A stretch of 64,000 nt of DNA from CALARM01 sp036746235 (GTDB lineage Bacteria; Vulcanimicrobiota; SpSt-956; JAKJGF01), in the NCBI GenBank assembly GCA_036746235.1, contig DAIOEN010000009.1, forward strand, positions 10,788 through 74,787. Reading direction: 5' to 3'. The notes beneath the pieces are model-generated. The model was not told the DNA's origin, ran no database searches, and saw only the letters and a program-made list of their open reading frames with translations. Positions 1 through 8,584 of this stretch are shown piece after piece; position 1 is the first letter of the stretch; each line of letters opens with the position of its first letter. A program made the translations under genes and the position numbers.

Positions 1-2189
1 GTCTCTTTCAGTTCCGCATCTTTAATAATTTCTTTACACAGAGAAAGACCATCCATTCCGGGCATCTGCATATCTACGAGAACAATTTCAAAAGGACATC
101 CTTTAAGGTTTGCATCCTTTAATTTTTCCAGGGCAATAAAGGCATCTTCCGCTTCATCAAACAAACAGTGCCATAGTTTTAAATACTCTCTGATTATATA
201 ACGATTTGTTTCATTATCATCCACTATAAGTATATAATTACCTGTAAGATCTCCCGTAATGTCTGTTTTTTTCTCTGCCTCTTTCTGATGTTCAAATAAA
301 GCGGTAAAGAAAAAACAGGACCCTTTCCCTTCTTCACTGCTCACTCCAATATTGCCTTTCATCATTTCTACAAGATATTTTGAAATAACCAGACCCAGCC
401 CTGTTCCTCCATATTCTCTTGTTGTTGACGCATCTACCTGGGAGAAAGATTTAAAGAGTCTATCCATACGACTCGGTGGTATGCCGATACCTGTATCTTT
501 TACGGTAAATTTTATAAGACTTTCTCCGTCTCCTTCTTCTTCCAGATTAACCCTTAAGGATACATCTCCTTTTTCTGTAAACTTGACTGCATTACCCATA
601 AGATTAATTAAAACCTGACACAATCTTCCCGGATCACCTTTCAGATATACGGGAACGTTAACATCAATAAGATAAGAAATTTCCAGATCCTTTTTCTGCC
701 CTTTTATTGCCAGCATATCCATTATATCTTCAATAATCAGTCTCAAATTAAAATTAATTGATTCAAGTTCCAGTTTACCTGATTCTATTTTAGAAAAATC
801 CAGTATATCATTGATTACATTCAGAAGTGATGTGGATGATGTTTTTATTATATGAGACAGATCCCTTTGCTCCCTTTTTAATTCAGTATCAAGAAGCAAC
901 CCTGTGGCACCAATAATTCCGTTCATAGGTGTGCGAATCTCATGGCTCATATTGGCAAGGAACTGACTTTTGGCTATACTGGCAGCTTCTGCAGTTTCCT
1001 TTGCTTTCAATAACAGTTCATTAGTGCTGGCCAGTTCTTTAGTTCTTTCATTTACAATACTTTCAAGTTCTTCTTTTGATCTTATGAGTAAGTCCTGAGC
1101 TTCTTTACGAAGGGTAATATCTCTGGAAATTCCTGCTATACCTATGACATAACCTTTATCATCAAAGATAGGACTTTTAATGGTTTCAACCCATTCCATT
1201 TTTTTTGTTTTATCAACAATGGGCTCTTCCATTATTTTTCTTATGCCTGAGCTCATAATCTCTCTGTCATCTTTTATATATTTTTCCGCCATATGAGAAG
1301 GCCATATATCATAATCGTTTTTATTTATTACATCCTTAACGCCACAGGTCATAAGAAAAGGTTCATTTGCCGCTATATAAAGACTTTCTCTGTTCTTAAG
1401 CCATGCTATATCAGGAATATTATCGAGTAATGCCCTCTGCTGTGTTTCCTTTAATTTTAACTGTTCCGAAGTAATTTTTAAATTTTTTTCTGTCTCAGTC
1501 TTCTCTGCTATTTCTTTCCGGATTTCTTTTATATATAGTTTCTGTATATAACTGTAGTTTAAAATCAACGGAATTGCGAGAAGAAGGAAGAAAAGACCCC
1601 ACAGAAAAGATATTATCAAATGTTCATCCAGAAATTTAGAGACATAACTGATATTATATTCCGCTCCTGAAAGATAAAAAATCCCTTTTTTTGACACTTC
1701 AGGAATTACTACTGTACGAAAAGTCCCCCATCTGTCCGTATAGGTAACATAAACAGGTTCTTTTTTATTAAAAGTTTCTTTCAATTCATCACTGCAATCG
1801 TCATATATGCTAAAATACCTGACTTCCTCATTTTTTTTTAATTCTTCATCTGTGGCACTTGAAGATGTAATATATATATGACCATTCTGTTTAATGACCG
1901 TATAAAGGTATTTAAAACCTGACCTGTTTGCATAATCGGAAAGTAATGTTATATTCTTCCAATCCTGTTCTTCTGTTATAGATTGTTTATTTTTCGCCCT
2001 GTCATGGAAATCTTCGGGAAGGATATATTTTATTGCATTTGCACCTATATACAGCCTCTTATCAATATTTTTCATTATGTCTTCTTTAAGGGAAAAATAA
2101 TTCCACATTGTATAAACAAAGACACCTAAAATATAAAAAACTATAGCTATAATAAATAACCATGCCTTTTTTATTTGATTTATATACAT
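1..2189 (-). CDS. Hybrid sensor histidine kinase (PAS, HisKA, HATPase, REC), 3' end outside window
   Basis: I read this on the minus strand; the gene runs off the left edge, leaving 729 codons. The N-terminus has a membrane segment (about residues 9-30), an extracytoplasmic sensor region, and a second membrane segment (about 185-205). A PAS-like domain with the usual ending ('GIAGISRDIT') follows, then a coiled linker. The phosphoacceptor His is H416 in MSHEIRTPMNG. The ATPase domain shows the N box (LINLMGNAVKFTE) and G boxes (DTGIGIP, GGTGLGL). A receiver domain follows, with the acidic pair in VDDNE and phosphoacceptor D706 in VDMQMPGMDG; it is incomplete at base 1. An in-frame ATG at 2216 is possible, but 2189 has AAAGGATC upstream and 2216 has nothing. 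The ligand is unknown. More REC or Hpt modules may lie beyond the edge. Confidence 0.93.
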   Translation of the reverse strand, partial: MYINQIKKAWLFIIAIVFYILGVFVYTMWNYFSLKEDIMKNIDKRLYIGANAIKYILPEDFHDRAKNKQSITEEQDWKNITLLSDYANRSGFKYLYTVIKQNGHIYITSSSATDEELKKNEEVRYFSIYDDCSDELKETFNKKEPVYVTYTDRWGTFRTVVIPEVSKKGIFYLSGAEYNISYVSKFLDEHLIISFLWGLFFLLLAIPLILNYSYIQKLYIKEIRKEIAEKTETEKNLKITSEQLKLKETQQRALLDNIPDIAWLKNRESLYIAANEPFLMTCGVKDVINKNDYDIWPSHMAEKYIKDDREIMSSGIRKIMEEPIVDKTKKMEWVETIKSPIFDDKGYVIGIAGISRDITLRKEAQDLLIRSKEELESIVNERTKELASTNELLLKAKETAEAASIAKSQFLANMSHEIRTPMNGIIGATGLLLDTELKREQRDLSHIIKTSSTSLLNVINDILDFSKIESGKLELESINFNLRLIIEDIMDMLAIKGQKKDLEISYLIDVNVPVYLKGDPGRLCQVLINLMGNAVKFTEKGDVSLRVNLEEEGDGESLIKFTVKDTGIGIPPSRMDRLFKSFSQVDASTTREYGGTGLGLVISKYLVEMMKGNIGVSSEEGKGSCFFFTALFEHQKEAEKKTDITGDLTGNYILIVDDNETNRYIIREYLKLWHCLFDEAEDAFIALEKLKDANLKGCPFEIVLVDMQMPGMDGLSLCKEIIKDAELKE

Positions 2190-2297
2190 GTTAATAGGGG
2201 ATCCTTTAAAATTCATATTTATAAAATTAATATAACACAAAATTCAATTATTTAATAGATTATAACAATTGTTTTATAGTGTAAAAAAAATTTCCAC

Positions 2298-2326
2298 TTG
2301 AAGTAATTAAAAAAAACTGCTATAAT
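2298..2326 (+). promoter_or_regulatory. Sigma-70-type promoter of the pilin-like operon
   Basis: TTGAAG at 2298-2303 and a perfect TATAAT at 2321-2326 are separated by 17 nt. The start codon of the first pilin-like gene is 55 nt downstream of the -10. Confidence 0.7.
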
Positions 2327-2381
2327 TACCTTTGAAATCTTATAAGCTTTATTTAAATTTGAAAGGATCTATCTATTCCTG

Positions 2382-2870
2382 ATGAAAAAAGGATTTACTC
2401 TTGTTGAAATTTTACTTGGTACAGGTCTGGCAGGGGTTTTGCTTGTAATGATGTGCGGTGTATTTGTTTATGGCCTTAATGCCATAGAGAAAGGTCGTAT
2501 AAGGACTACAGCATTAAATCTTGCCGACAGGAAAATCTCCGAATCTCATAATCTTATGAAAACATTAAACTCTGCCGGAGAAATAAAAGGTGATAGATTA
2601 AATACCGTTATTTCCGATAACAGGGTAATAAAGTTTAATGAGAGTAATATTAATCCAGCAGGAAATTATTCTATATGGGATCCCGGTGGTGTTTCTATAG
2701 AATCAGAAGGAACTGTTACAATAAAAGGTACAGGCGATTTCCATTACATATATTCCTTAACAGATTATGCCGATAATATAAAAAAAGTCAGTGTTGAAGT
2801 ATACTGGCAGGAAGGTAAAATTGGTTCTAAAAAAATTTTTCTGGAAAGCCTTGTATCCAGATATCAGTAA
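2382..2870 (+). CDS. Type IV prepilin-like (pseudopilin) protein
   Basis: This 162-residue protein begins MKKGFTLVEILLGTGLAG. That is a short basic leader, the prepilin peptidase site G|FTLVE with Glu at +5, and a hydrophobic helix. The remainder looks like a small extracellular pilin head. It is the first gene of a co-directional trio (2382, 2891, 3713) with gaps of 20 and 57 nt, so they are probably one transcript. The best Shine-Dalgarno, AAAGGAT at 2362-2368, is about 13 nt from the ATG, which is long. It is most likely a minor pilin or type II secretion pseudopilin (PilV/GspI-like). The exact subtype cannot be fixed without assembly ATPase or secretin genes nearby. Confidence 0.82.
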   Translation: MKKGFTLVEILLGTGLAGVLLVMMCGVFVYGLNAIEKGRIRTTALNLADRKISESHNLMKTLNSAGEIKGDRLNTVISDNRVIKFNESNINPAGNYSIWDPGGVSIESEGTVTIKGTGDFHYIYSLTDYADNIKKVSVEVYWQEGKIGSKKIFLESLVSRYQ

Positions 2871-2890
2871 AAAAGACAGGAATTTTTTTA

Positions 2891-3655
2891 ATGATAAAGT
2901 TTTCAATGAAACCGACATTACTATCTCAAAATACGGGCTACCGGTGGCGATATTCACATAAAAAAGGTGGATTTTCTATTGCTGAACTGGCTATAGTAAT
3001 AGCAATTTTCTCCTTTATCCTGGTTGCTATCTATACAATTCTGGACTCAGGTCTTAAAGCATGGAATATAGGAGAAAAACGTACTGACCTGCAGAATAAC
3101 GGTGAAATAATCCTAAGGAGAATGGTTCATGAAATGTCTATAGCAAGCCAGAGATCTATTGTTCTGGATATGGCAGGTCATGAGAGACATACAGGAGATA
3201 TTGTTCATGAATATATATGCTTCGAATCTCCTGTAAAAGATGGGGAATTCAAATATCAAAAAGACAAATTCGGAACACCTGTCTGGCATGGATATATAAT
3301 ATATTATGTTCATGAACAGGATACTGACACAGATCCAAATGGTATAAACATACCCAAAAAACTTTACAGAAGATATATTGATCATGGAGAAAGAGCCATG
3401 CCTGTACCGGTAAGTAATATAGAATCTTTACTGACAGTGCCTTCTTCCCCTTCTCCCGAGCACAGAGAAATAGCTACGAATGTAGATACTTTTGATGTTA
3501 CGAGAGACGGTTTCATTGTAAAAATAAAACTGGCATACAGAAAAGCCATCAGTAATAGAAAACAAAATGGTGCGAATTATTCTATTTCAGGCACGGCAAA
3601 CAATAAAGGTACCGACTATTTTGAATTACAGGCATCGGTGGAACCGAAAAATTAA
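2891..3655 (+). CDS. Type IV prepilin-like protein, PilW/GspJ-type
   Basis: This 254-residue protein has an unusually long leader of about 27 residues before the peptidase site GG|FSIAELAIVIAIFSF (Glu at +5). A hydrophobic helix and then a phrase typical of PilW/GspJ proteins (RTDLQNNGEIILRRMVHEM) follow. The C-terminal two thirds is a polar beta-rich head. AGGA lies about 10 nt upstream of the start. It is the second gene of the pilin-like operon, and its product probably packs with the neighbours at the tip of a pilus or pseudopilus. The long leader could mean the true start is later, but no internal start with a ribosome site is evident. Confidence 0.8.
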   Translation: MIKFSMKPTLLSQNTGYRWRYSHKKGGFSIAELAIVIAIFSFILVAIYTILDSGLKAWNIGEKRTDLQNNGEIILRRMVHEMSIASQRSIVLDMAGHERHTGDIVHEYICFESPVKDGEFKYQKDKFGTPVWHGYIIYYVHEQDTDTDPNGINIPKKLYRRYIDHGERAMPVPVSNIESLLTVPSSPSPEHREIATNVDTFDVTRDGFIVKIKLAYRKAISNRKQNGANYSISGTANNKGTDYFELQASVEPKN

Positions 3656-3712
3656 ATATTTGTTTACAGAAATATTCTGTAATAATCTGCCAGGAAAAAG
3701 GAGAGAAATTTT

Positions 3713-6382
3713 ATGAAAAATTCAGATAAAGGTATGGTTCTCATCAGTATACTCCTCTTAACAGTTCTTCTGACAATGCTTACTGTATCTATGGTTTTCA
3801 TAAGTACGAACCATCTTCAAATGATGGGAAATATAGAACAGAAAATGATTGCTCTGAAAGCTGCAGAAGCTGCGGCAGAATATGCCATGACCAGGCTGAA
3901 TATTCCCGATCGCCCGTGGGCTGTGTGGGATCCAAATCATGAAACTACTCCAACATCTGATGATACCCCGGATTCCAATGCAAATATTACTCTTCATTTA
4001 AAAGGAGCCACTGCCTATATAAATTTTACAGGAAGCCAGTACCTTTCATATAATAATCTTAAAGGACAAAACCCTGTAGATAGAAGTAAAATTGGCGATA
4101 CAAAACTATCGGGAACCATTCCTGCCTACAGTGCCGAACTCATCTGTATAGGTAAAGCAGGAGGAGAAAATGACGATGGCCCGATAAAATACGTGAAGGT
4201 TATTTTTATAAGAAATGACATATATCCCTATCCGATAAATTCAGATGGCCAGATAGATTTTGAAAGTGCCGGAGATATAAAAATATTCGGTAATAATTCT
4301 ACTGCTCCCGGTTATATACATTCAAACTGGGACGGAAATACAGGAGATATAAATGATGCAAATTACTATAGTATCAAATCAGAACTGGGCAGCGGAAATG
4401 TAGATATGCTTGGAGGAGTGGCATCTGCAGTAGGCCCCATAACATTAAACAGGGCTCAGGAAAAAGATGTAGTTGTGGCTATGAACCCTGATGGCAGAGA
4501 AGAATTTGAAGACATTGATATAGACAATGTCCTTAAAAATGCAAAAGATACAGGGCCGAAGGAAGTGGAACCGGGGACATTTATAGTTACACCGAGATAT
4601 TATATAACACCGGGGATAAAAAATGAAGAGGGACAGGATTTAAATCAAATAAATGCTGCTGTAAAAGGTTTTGAATCAAAGGGGGGAAGCCTGTCTGCAG
4701 AAAAATATGTACCCGGCCTGCTGAGTAAATTTAAAGGTTGTAATGAAGATGGCTTCCCTCCTGATGTTGAAGAATTGAAACAGACAACCTATAAGCCTGA
4801 AGATGGCTGGAATGTTAATTTTACCGCCAAATCAACTCAGGACTGGATTACCGTTATGGGGGCAAAAGGGGAAAATGAGTTTAAAGACGCAGACGGGAAC
4901 GTTCTTGGATGGGACAGAGTTGTAGCTACAAAATACTGGGTAGGTGTGGAATGGGAGCTAACGGCATCGAGGCAGGTAAAATATCAGGATCCTTTGACAG
5001 GAGAATGGAAAGAAAAAACTGAAAGTATCGAACCTATGGGGGCTACGTGGAAGCATACAGGGCCTATGAGTGAAATAGGAGATGTTTCTTTCAATCTTGA
5101 TGAAACTAACAACTGGGGAAACAAACCTCCTCCCGATGAGGTAATTAATTCATGCGGTTATGTATTCGGCCTGGCAAAACTGGATTCAGAAGGAAATCTT
5201 ACAAAGTTTGTTCAGCAGGGGCAGAGTAACGGAGAATTAGGGCTCGATCTTAAGGTAAATGAAGAAGGAGACAAGTTACTCTGTGACCTGGATCTTGTAA
5301 AAGATATTTATGTATGCAAAGATGATACAAGTAAACCGGGATCAGACGATTACAAAACTCCTCTAAAATATCTGGCCTATAATCCGGAAGATCCTTCCTA
5401 TAAAAACCCGCAACCCAATGTATTCTGCATAAGTGGTGAACAATTTTCAGTACTTTACGGAGAACCTCCGAAAAGCCTTTCGGAGATATATCAAAATTCA
5501 TTAATAAAAGAAACAAATATATGTCCGAAACTTACCCTTCATCTAAATGACCACAGTCTTTATTCTGACTCTCATGTGGCGATAGGAGCAGAAGTAGAGG
5601 GAAAAGGAACCCTTGTATCAAGGGGCAAGATGGGATATATCTACGGCATGCACAGCAGTGAAGCAATAGCCCTCTCAGGTGATGATCTTATACTCTCTAC
5701 AAACAATCAATCTAATATTGATGTGAAAGGCGTTCTTTATTCAGATGATGATATGTGGTTAATACCTTTAAATGAAGATTCTCCTGTTGCTACACAGGGA
5801 AATGTAATAGAATATAAATTAGGCCAGACCTATTCTGACGGGAGTGATAAAATAATATTTAGCTATAATCCTTCTCCTCCTGTAGAGCCTGCTCCTGCAT
5901 CTATAAGTGTAGCTTCTATCAAAACTCAGAATGGTGTAAAATACAGTATTAATAATGTAGAAATAGATTACAATGGAACTGATTATGATTTCAGTAATTA
6001 CAAACTTGATATAGAATGTGATATGACATCAAGCCCTTATACATACAGCGGAAAACTCTATGAATATGATAAAAGCAGTAAAACCTGGGAAATAGTCAAT
6101 CCTTTACCGCCTGAATACAGTCAGGCAACACTGAATAATATAGGCAGGGTAGTAGGAGCTAATTTCACGGTAGGCAAAGGAGATATAAATATAACAGGAA
6201 ATCTGGTGGGACTTAATAATAACTCCATATATCCCGATGATGATGGTGGCAATAAATCAATTCATACACAGGGAAAAGGAAAGATATTCTTTTATTATGA
6301 TATGATAAGTGTCGGAAAACTGGCATTGCTCAGAGGCGACAGGTTCAGTGTAAGAAGGGCATGCTGGTGTGAACTTAATTAA
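3713..6382 (+). CDS. Large PilX-like minor pilin
   Basis: This 889-residue protein starts MKNSDKGMVLISILLLTVLL and continues with a single hydrophobic helix, then a helix ending KMIALKAAEAAAEYAM. That is the usual N-terminus of PilX-type minor pilins, where G|MVLIS replaces the canonical cleavage site and Glu+5 is absent. Typical PilX proteins are under 250 residues, so about 800 residues here are additional. They are rich in Gly, Asn, Asp and Pro, with beta-type segments such as FTVGKGDINITGNLVGLNN near the C-terminus, similar to autotransporter or polymer-binding folds. AGGAGA sits 8 nt before the ATG. It is the last gene of the trio. A tip adhesin or structural function is inferred, not shown. 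Confidence 0.78.
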   Translation: MKNSDKGMVLISILLLTVLLTMLTVSMVFISTNHLQMMGNIEQKMIALKAAEAAAEYAMTRLNIPDRPWAVWDPNHETTPTSDDTPDSNANITLHLKGATAYINFTGSQYLSYNNLKGQNPVDRSKIGDTKLSGTIPAYSAELICIGKAGGENDDGPIKYVKVIFIRNDIYPYPINSDGQIDFESAGDIKIFGNNSTAPGYIHSNWDGNTGDINDANYYSIKSELGSGNVDMLGGVASAVGPITLNRAQEKDVVVAMNPDGREEFEDIDIDNVLKNAKDTGPKEVEPGTFIVTPRYYITPGIKNEEGQDLNQINAAVKGFESKGGSLSAEKYVPGLLSKFKGCNEDGFPPDVEELKQTTYKPEDGWNVNFTAKSTQDWITVMGAKGENEFKDADGNVLGWDRVVATKYWVGVEWELTASRQVKYQDPLTGEWKEKTESIEPMGATWKHTGPMSEIGDVSFNLDETNNWGNKPPPDEVINSCGYVFGLAKLDSEGNLTKFVQQGQSNGELGLDLKVNEEGDKLLCDLDLVKDIYVCKDDTSKPGSDDYKTPLKYLAYNPEDPSYKNPQPNVFCISGEQFSVLYGEPPKSLSEIYQNSLIKETNICPKLTLHLNDHSLYSDSHVAIGAEVEGKGTLVSRGKMGYIYGMHSSEAIALSGDDLILSTNNQSNIDVKGVLYSDDDMWLIPLNEDSPVATQGNVIEYKLGQTYSDGSDKIIFSYNPSPPVEPAPASISVASIKTQNGVKYSINNVEIDYNGTDYDFSNYKLDIECDMTSSPYTYSGKLYEYDKSSKTWEIVNPLPPEYSQATLNNIGRVVGANFTVGKGDINITGNLVGLNNNSIYPDDDGGNKSIHTQGKGKIFFYYDMISVGKLALLRGDRFSVRRACWCELN

Positions 6383-6466
6383 AGGGTATAGGAATTTTCA
6401 TTTTTAATGGCCTAAAATAAAGCTTTAGATGAAAATTATGTAGAAGCAACTTATCTAAATAATTTA
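6377..6466 (+). repeat. Dispersed ~90-bp repeat (family 2), copy a
   Basis: It reads GGTATAGGAATTTTCATTTT, then AATGGCCTAAAATAAAGC, then TTTAGATGAAAATTATG, and ends TTATCTAAATAATTTA. The same block recurs at 22447, 32168 and 40821, and in part at 26408. It begins at the stop codon of the PilX-like gene. Short size, AT-richness and a TTTAGAT...ATCTAAA dyad suggest a non-autonomous element. Confidence 0.75.
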
Positions 6467-6482
6467 AAATTTTTGAAAAAAC

Positions 6483-6511
6483 TGGATAATTAATAAAAAT
6501 CTTGATATAAT
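6483..6511 (+). promoter_or_regulatory. Promoter of glpT-like gene, possibly giving a leaderless mRNA
   Basis: TGGATA (6483-6488), a 17-nt spacer and a perfect TATAAT (6506-6511). The ATG is at 6519, only 7 nt after the -10, where the first transcribed base would fall. No Shine-Dalgarno is present. Confidence 0.5.
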
Positions 6512-6518
6512 ATAGTCT

Positions 6519-7853
6519 ATGTTACATAAAATCTTAAATATATACAAACCGGCACCTCACAGTGAAAAGATTCCGCCTGATGAAGTGCCCCGTGAATATG
6601 AGCGTTACCGCACTCAGATAATGGTTACCATCTTTATCGGTTATGCCGGTTATTATTTTGTCCGCCAGAATTTCTCCATGGCAAAGCAGTATTTAATCAA
6701 TAACATGCACTATACCACAGGTGACGTAGGTATTATAGCTTCAGCTCTGACAATAGCTTACGGAATAAGCAAATTTGTCATGGGAAATGTGTCCGACCGT
6801 TCCAATCCGAGATATTTTATGGCTACAGGCCTTATACTTTCAGGAATTGTAAACCTTATTTTCGGTTTTCTCCCTTCTATTTACCTTATGATGGCCTTCT
6901 GGTTTTTAAACGGATGGTTTCAGGGCATGGGATGGCCTCCATGCGGGAGAACCATTACTCACTGGTTTTCTGACCGTGAAAGAGGAACAAAAATGGCCAT
7001 ATGGAATCTTGCCCACAATGTGGGAGGAGGTACAGTCGGCCCCCTTGTAACTCTTGCACTTATGCTCTTTATATCCTGGAAAAGTATTTTCTATGCCCCC
7101 GGTATTCTGGCTATTATTATAGGTATAGGAGTAATCATCTTTCTCCGTGATACTCCACAGTCTGTAGGGCTTCCTCCCATAGAGGAATATAAAGACGATT
7201 ACCCTGAGACGGCTATTGATGACAGGGAAAGAGAATTATCCTCAAAAGAAATACTTATGAATTTTGTATTCAACAATAAATTTCTCTGGATTCTTGCACT
7301 GGCCAATGTATTTGTATATGTTGTCCGTTACGGTGTTGTAAACTGGTCTCCCATATATCTTACCGATGTCAAAGGCTGTACACCTGAACTGGCAAGATGG
7401 CAATTTTTAATATTCGAATATGCAGGTATTCCCGGCATGTTACTTTCAGGCTGGGCAAGTGATAAAATCTTCCACGGAAGACGGGCTCCTATGTCAGTAA
7501 TTTATATGATAATAGTCACAGGAGCAGTGGTTCTTTACTGGCTCAATCCTCCCGGTCGTTTCTTCATAGACTCCATTACTTTATTTGCTATAGGATTTCT
7601 AATCTACGGGCCTGTTATGCTTATAGGTATTGCAGCAGTAGATATTGTTCCCAAAAAAGCAGCAGGCACTGCAGCAGGTTTTACAGGTCTATTCGGTTAT
7701 CTGGGAGCTACTGTTGCAGAAGCAGGTATAGGGAAAGTCGTTCAGTATTATAACTGGACGGGAGGTTTTATAGTTTTAATTGCTTCTGCCTTACTGGCGA
7801 TTGTGTTGCTATCTATGACCTGGAATGTTCATGACAGAAGTAAAGAACAGTGA
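6519..7853 (+). CDS. glpT: Organophosphate:phosphate antiporter, glycerol-3-phosphate transporter type
   Basis: This 444-residue MFS protein is close to the usual length (about 450). The N-terminus (IYKPAPHSEKIPPDE) aligns with GlpT, so the 6519 start is right despite the missing ribosome site. Substrate Arg residues are present in YYFVRQNF (R49) and VYVVRYGVVNWSP. The signature MGWPPCGRTITHWFS carries the central His, and SDRSNPR matches the family loop. It is predicted to exchange sn-glycerol-3-phosphate for inorganic phosphate at the inner membrane. A GlpA-type dehydrogenase lies at 40987, not adjacent. The last codons are Lys-Glu-Gln-TGA, where CAGTGAG is the first unit of a heptamer tract. 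UhpT or PgtP specificity cannot be excluded. Confidence 0.9.
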   Translation: MLHKILNIYKPAPHSEKIPPDEVPREYERYRTQIMVTIFIGYAGYYFVRQNFSMAKQYLINNMHYTTGDVGIIASALTIAYGISKFVMGNVSDRSNPRYFMATGLILSGIVNLIFGFLPSIYLMMAFWFLNGWFQGMGWPPCGRTITHWFSDRERGTKMAIWNLAHNVGGGTVGPLVTLALMLFISWKSIFYAPGILAIIIGIGVIIFLRDTPQSVGLPPIEEYKDDYPETAIDDRERELSSKEILMNFVFNNKFLWILALANVFVYVVRYGVVNWSPIYLTDVKGCTPELARWQFLIFEYAGIPGMLLSGWASDKIFHGRRAPMSVIYMIIVTGAVVLYWLNPPGRFFIDSITLFAIGFLIYGPVMLIGIAAVDIVPKKAAGTAAGFTGLFGYLGATVAEAGIGKVVQYYNWTGGFIVLIASALLAIVLLSMTWNVHDRSKEQ

Positions 7854-7875
7854 GTGGTGAGCAGTGAATAGTGAG
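7848..7875 (+). repeat. Heptamer tract: CAGTGAG TGGTGAG CAGTGAA TAGTGAG
   Basis: Four 7-bp units span the end of the transporter gene and the beginning of the TPR gene. They supply the stop codon of the first (TGA 7851-7853) and the only usable start of the second (GTG 7864). Confidence 0.85.
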
Positions 7876-8510
7876 AAATCCTCAGGATTTATAATTCAGA
7901 GTTTTATCATCCTCTTTTTAGTAATTATAATCATACCTGTTTTATCCCAGTCACAGGACGAATTAATAGCAGAAGGTAACAAACTATTTGCAAAAGGTAA
8001 ATATGAAGAAGCCATACAGTGTTACAATAAGGCAATAGAAATTTACCCATATTCTGCCGATGCCTGGAGATATAAAGGAGACAGTCTTTATTTTCAGAGA
8101 AAATACAGAGAAGCAATTCTCTGTTATGATAAAACCCTGGAAATAGATGATAAATATTTCTTCGCCTGTCTGAATAAAGGTCTTTCTTATTATTATCTTA
8201 TAGAATATAAAGAGGCAATTAAATGGTACGACAGGGCAATAGAAATTAACCCTGCTTATACAAAAACCTGGATTAATAAAGGCATAGCTCTTGCACAGAT
8301 GAAAAAATACGATGATGCAATCTACTGTTATAACAGAGCTATAGAACTGGACGCTAAATGTAAAGATGCCTGGAATTATAAAGGCCTTGCTTTATTTAAA
8401 CAGAAAAAGTATGAAGAAGCAATTTTATGTTATAATGAAGCCCTCATGCTCGACCCGGACAACAAGGAATTCAAATATAATAAAGAAAAGGCTCTTAAGG
8501 CGTTAACTAA

Positions 8511-8514
<4 letters not shown>
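7864..8514 (+). CDS. Secreted or membrane-anchored TPR protein
   Basis: This 216-residue protein has an N-terminal hydrophobic segment (FIIQSFIILFLVIIIIPVLS), a signal peptide or anchor. Five TPR units of 34 residues follow, each with the A-x3-Y-x-KAIE-x-P pattern (for example YEEAIQCYNKAIEIYP). TPR arrays are protein-binding scaffolds; the partner is unknown. The start is GTG 7864, which lies inside a heptamer repeat and has no Shine-Dalgarno; there is no other start before the hydrophobic segment. The stop TGA 8512-8514 lies in another heptamer tract. Both ends of this gene are therefore made of repeat sequence, and its start may have been acquired or re-set by the repeat. Confidence 0.85.
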
Positions 8515-8545
<31 letters not shown>

Positions 8546-8563
8546 GTTTACCTTAAACTACTT

Positions 8564-8584
8564 CACTGATTACTGGTCACTGGT
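8564..8584 (-). repeat. Heptamer tract: CACTGAT TACTGGT CACTGGT (CAGTGAC class)
   Basis: Three units. On the minus strand the tract reads ACCAGTGACCAGTAATCAGTG and contributes the final Gln codon and TGA stop of the solute-binding protein. Confidence 0.8.

Noticed and set aside
352..618. Plus-strand open frame
   Set aside because: It is antisense to the well-supported histidine kinase, with no ribosome site.
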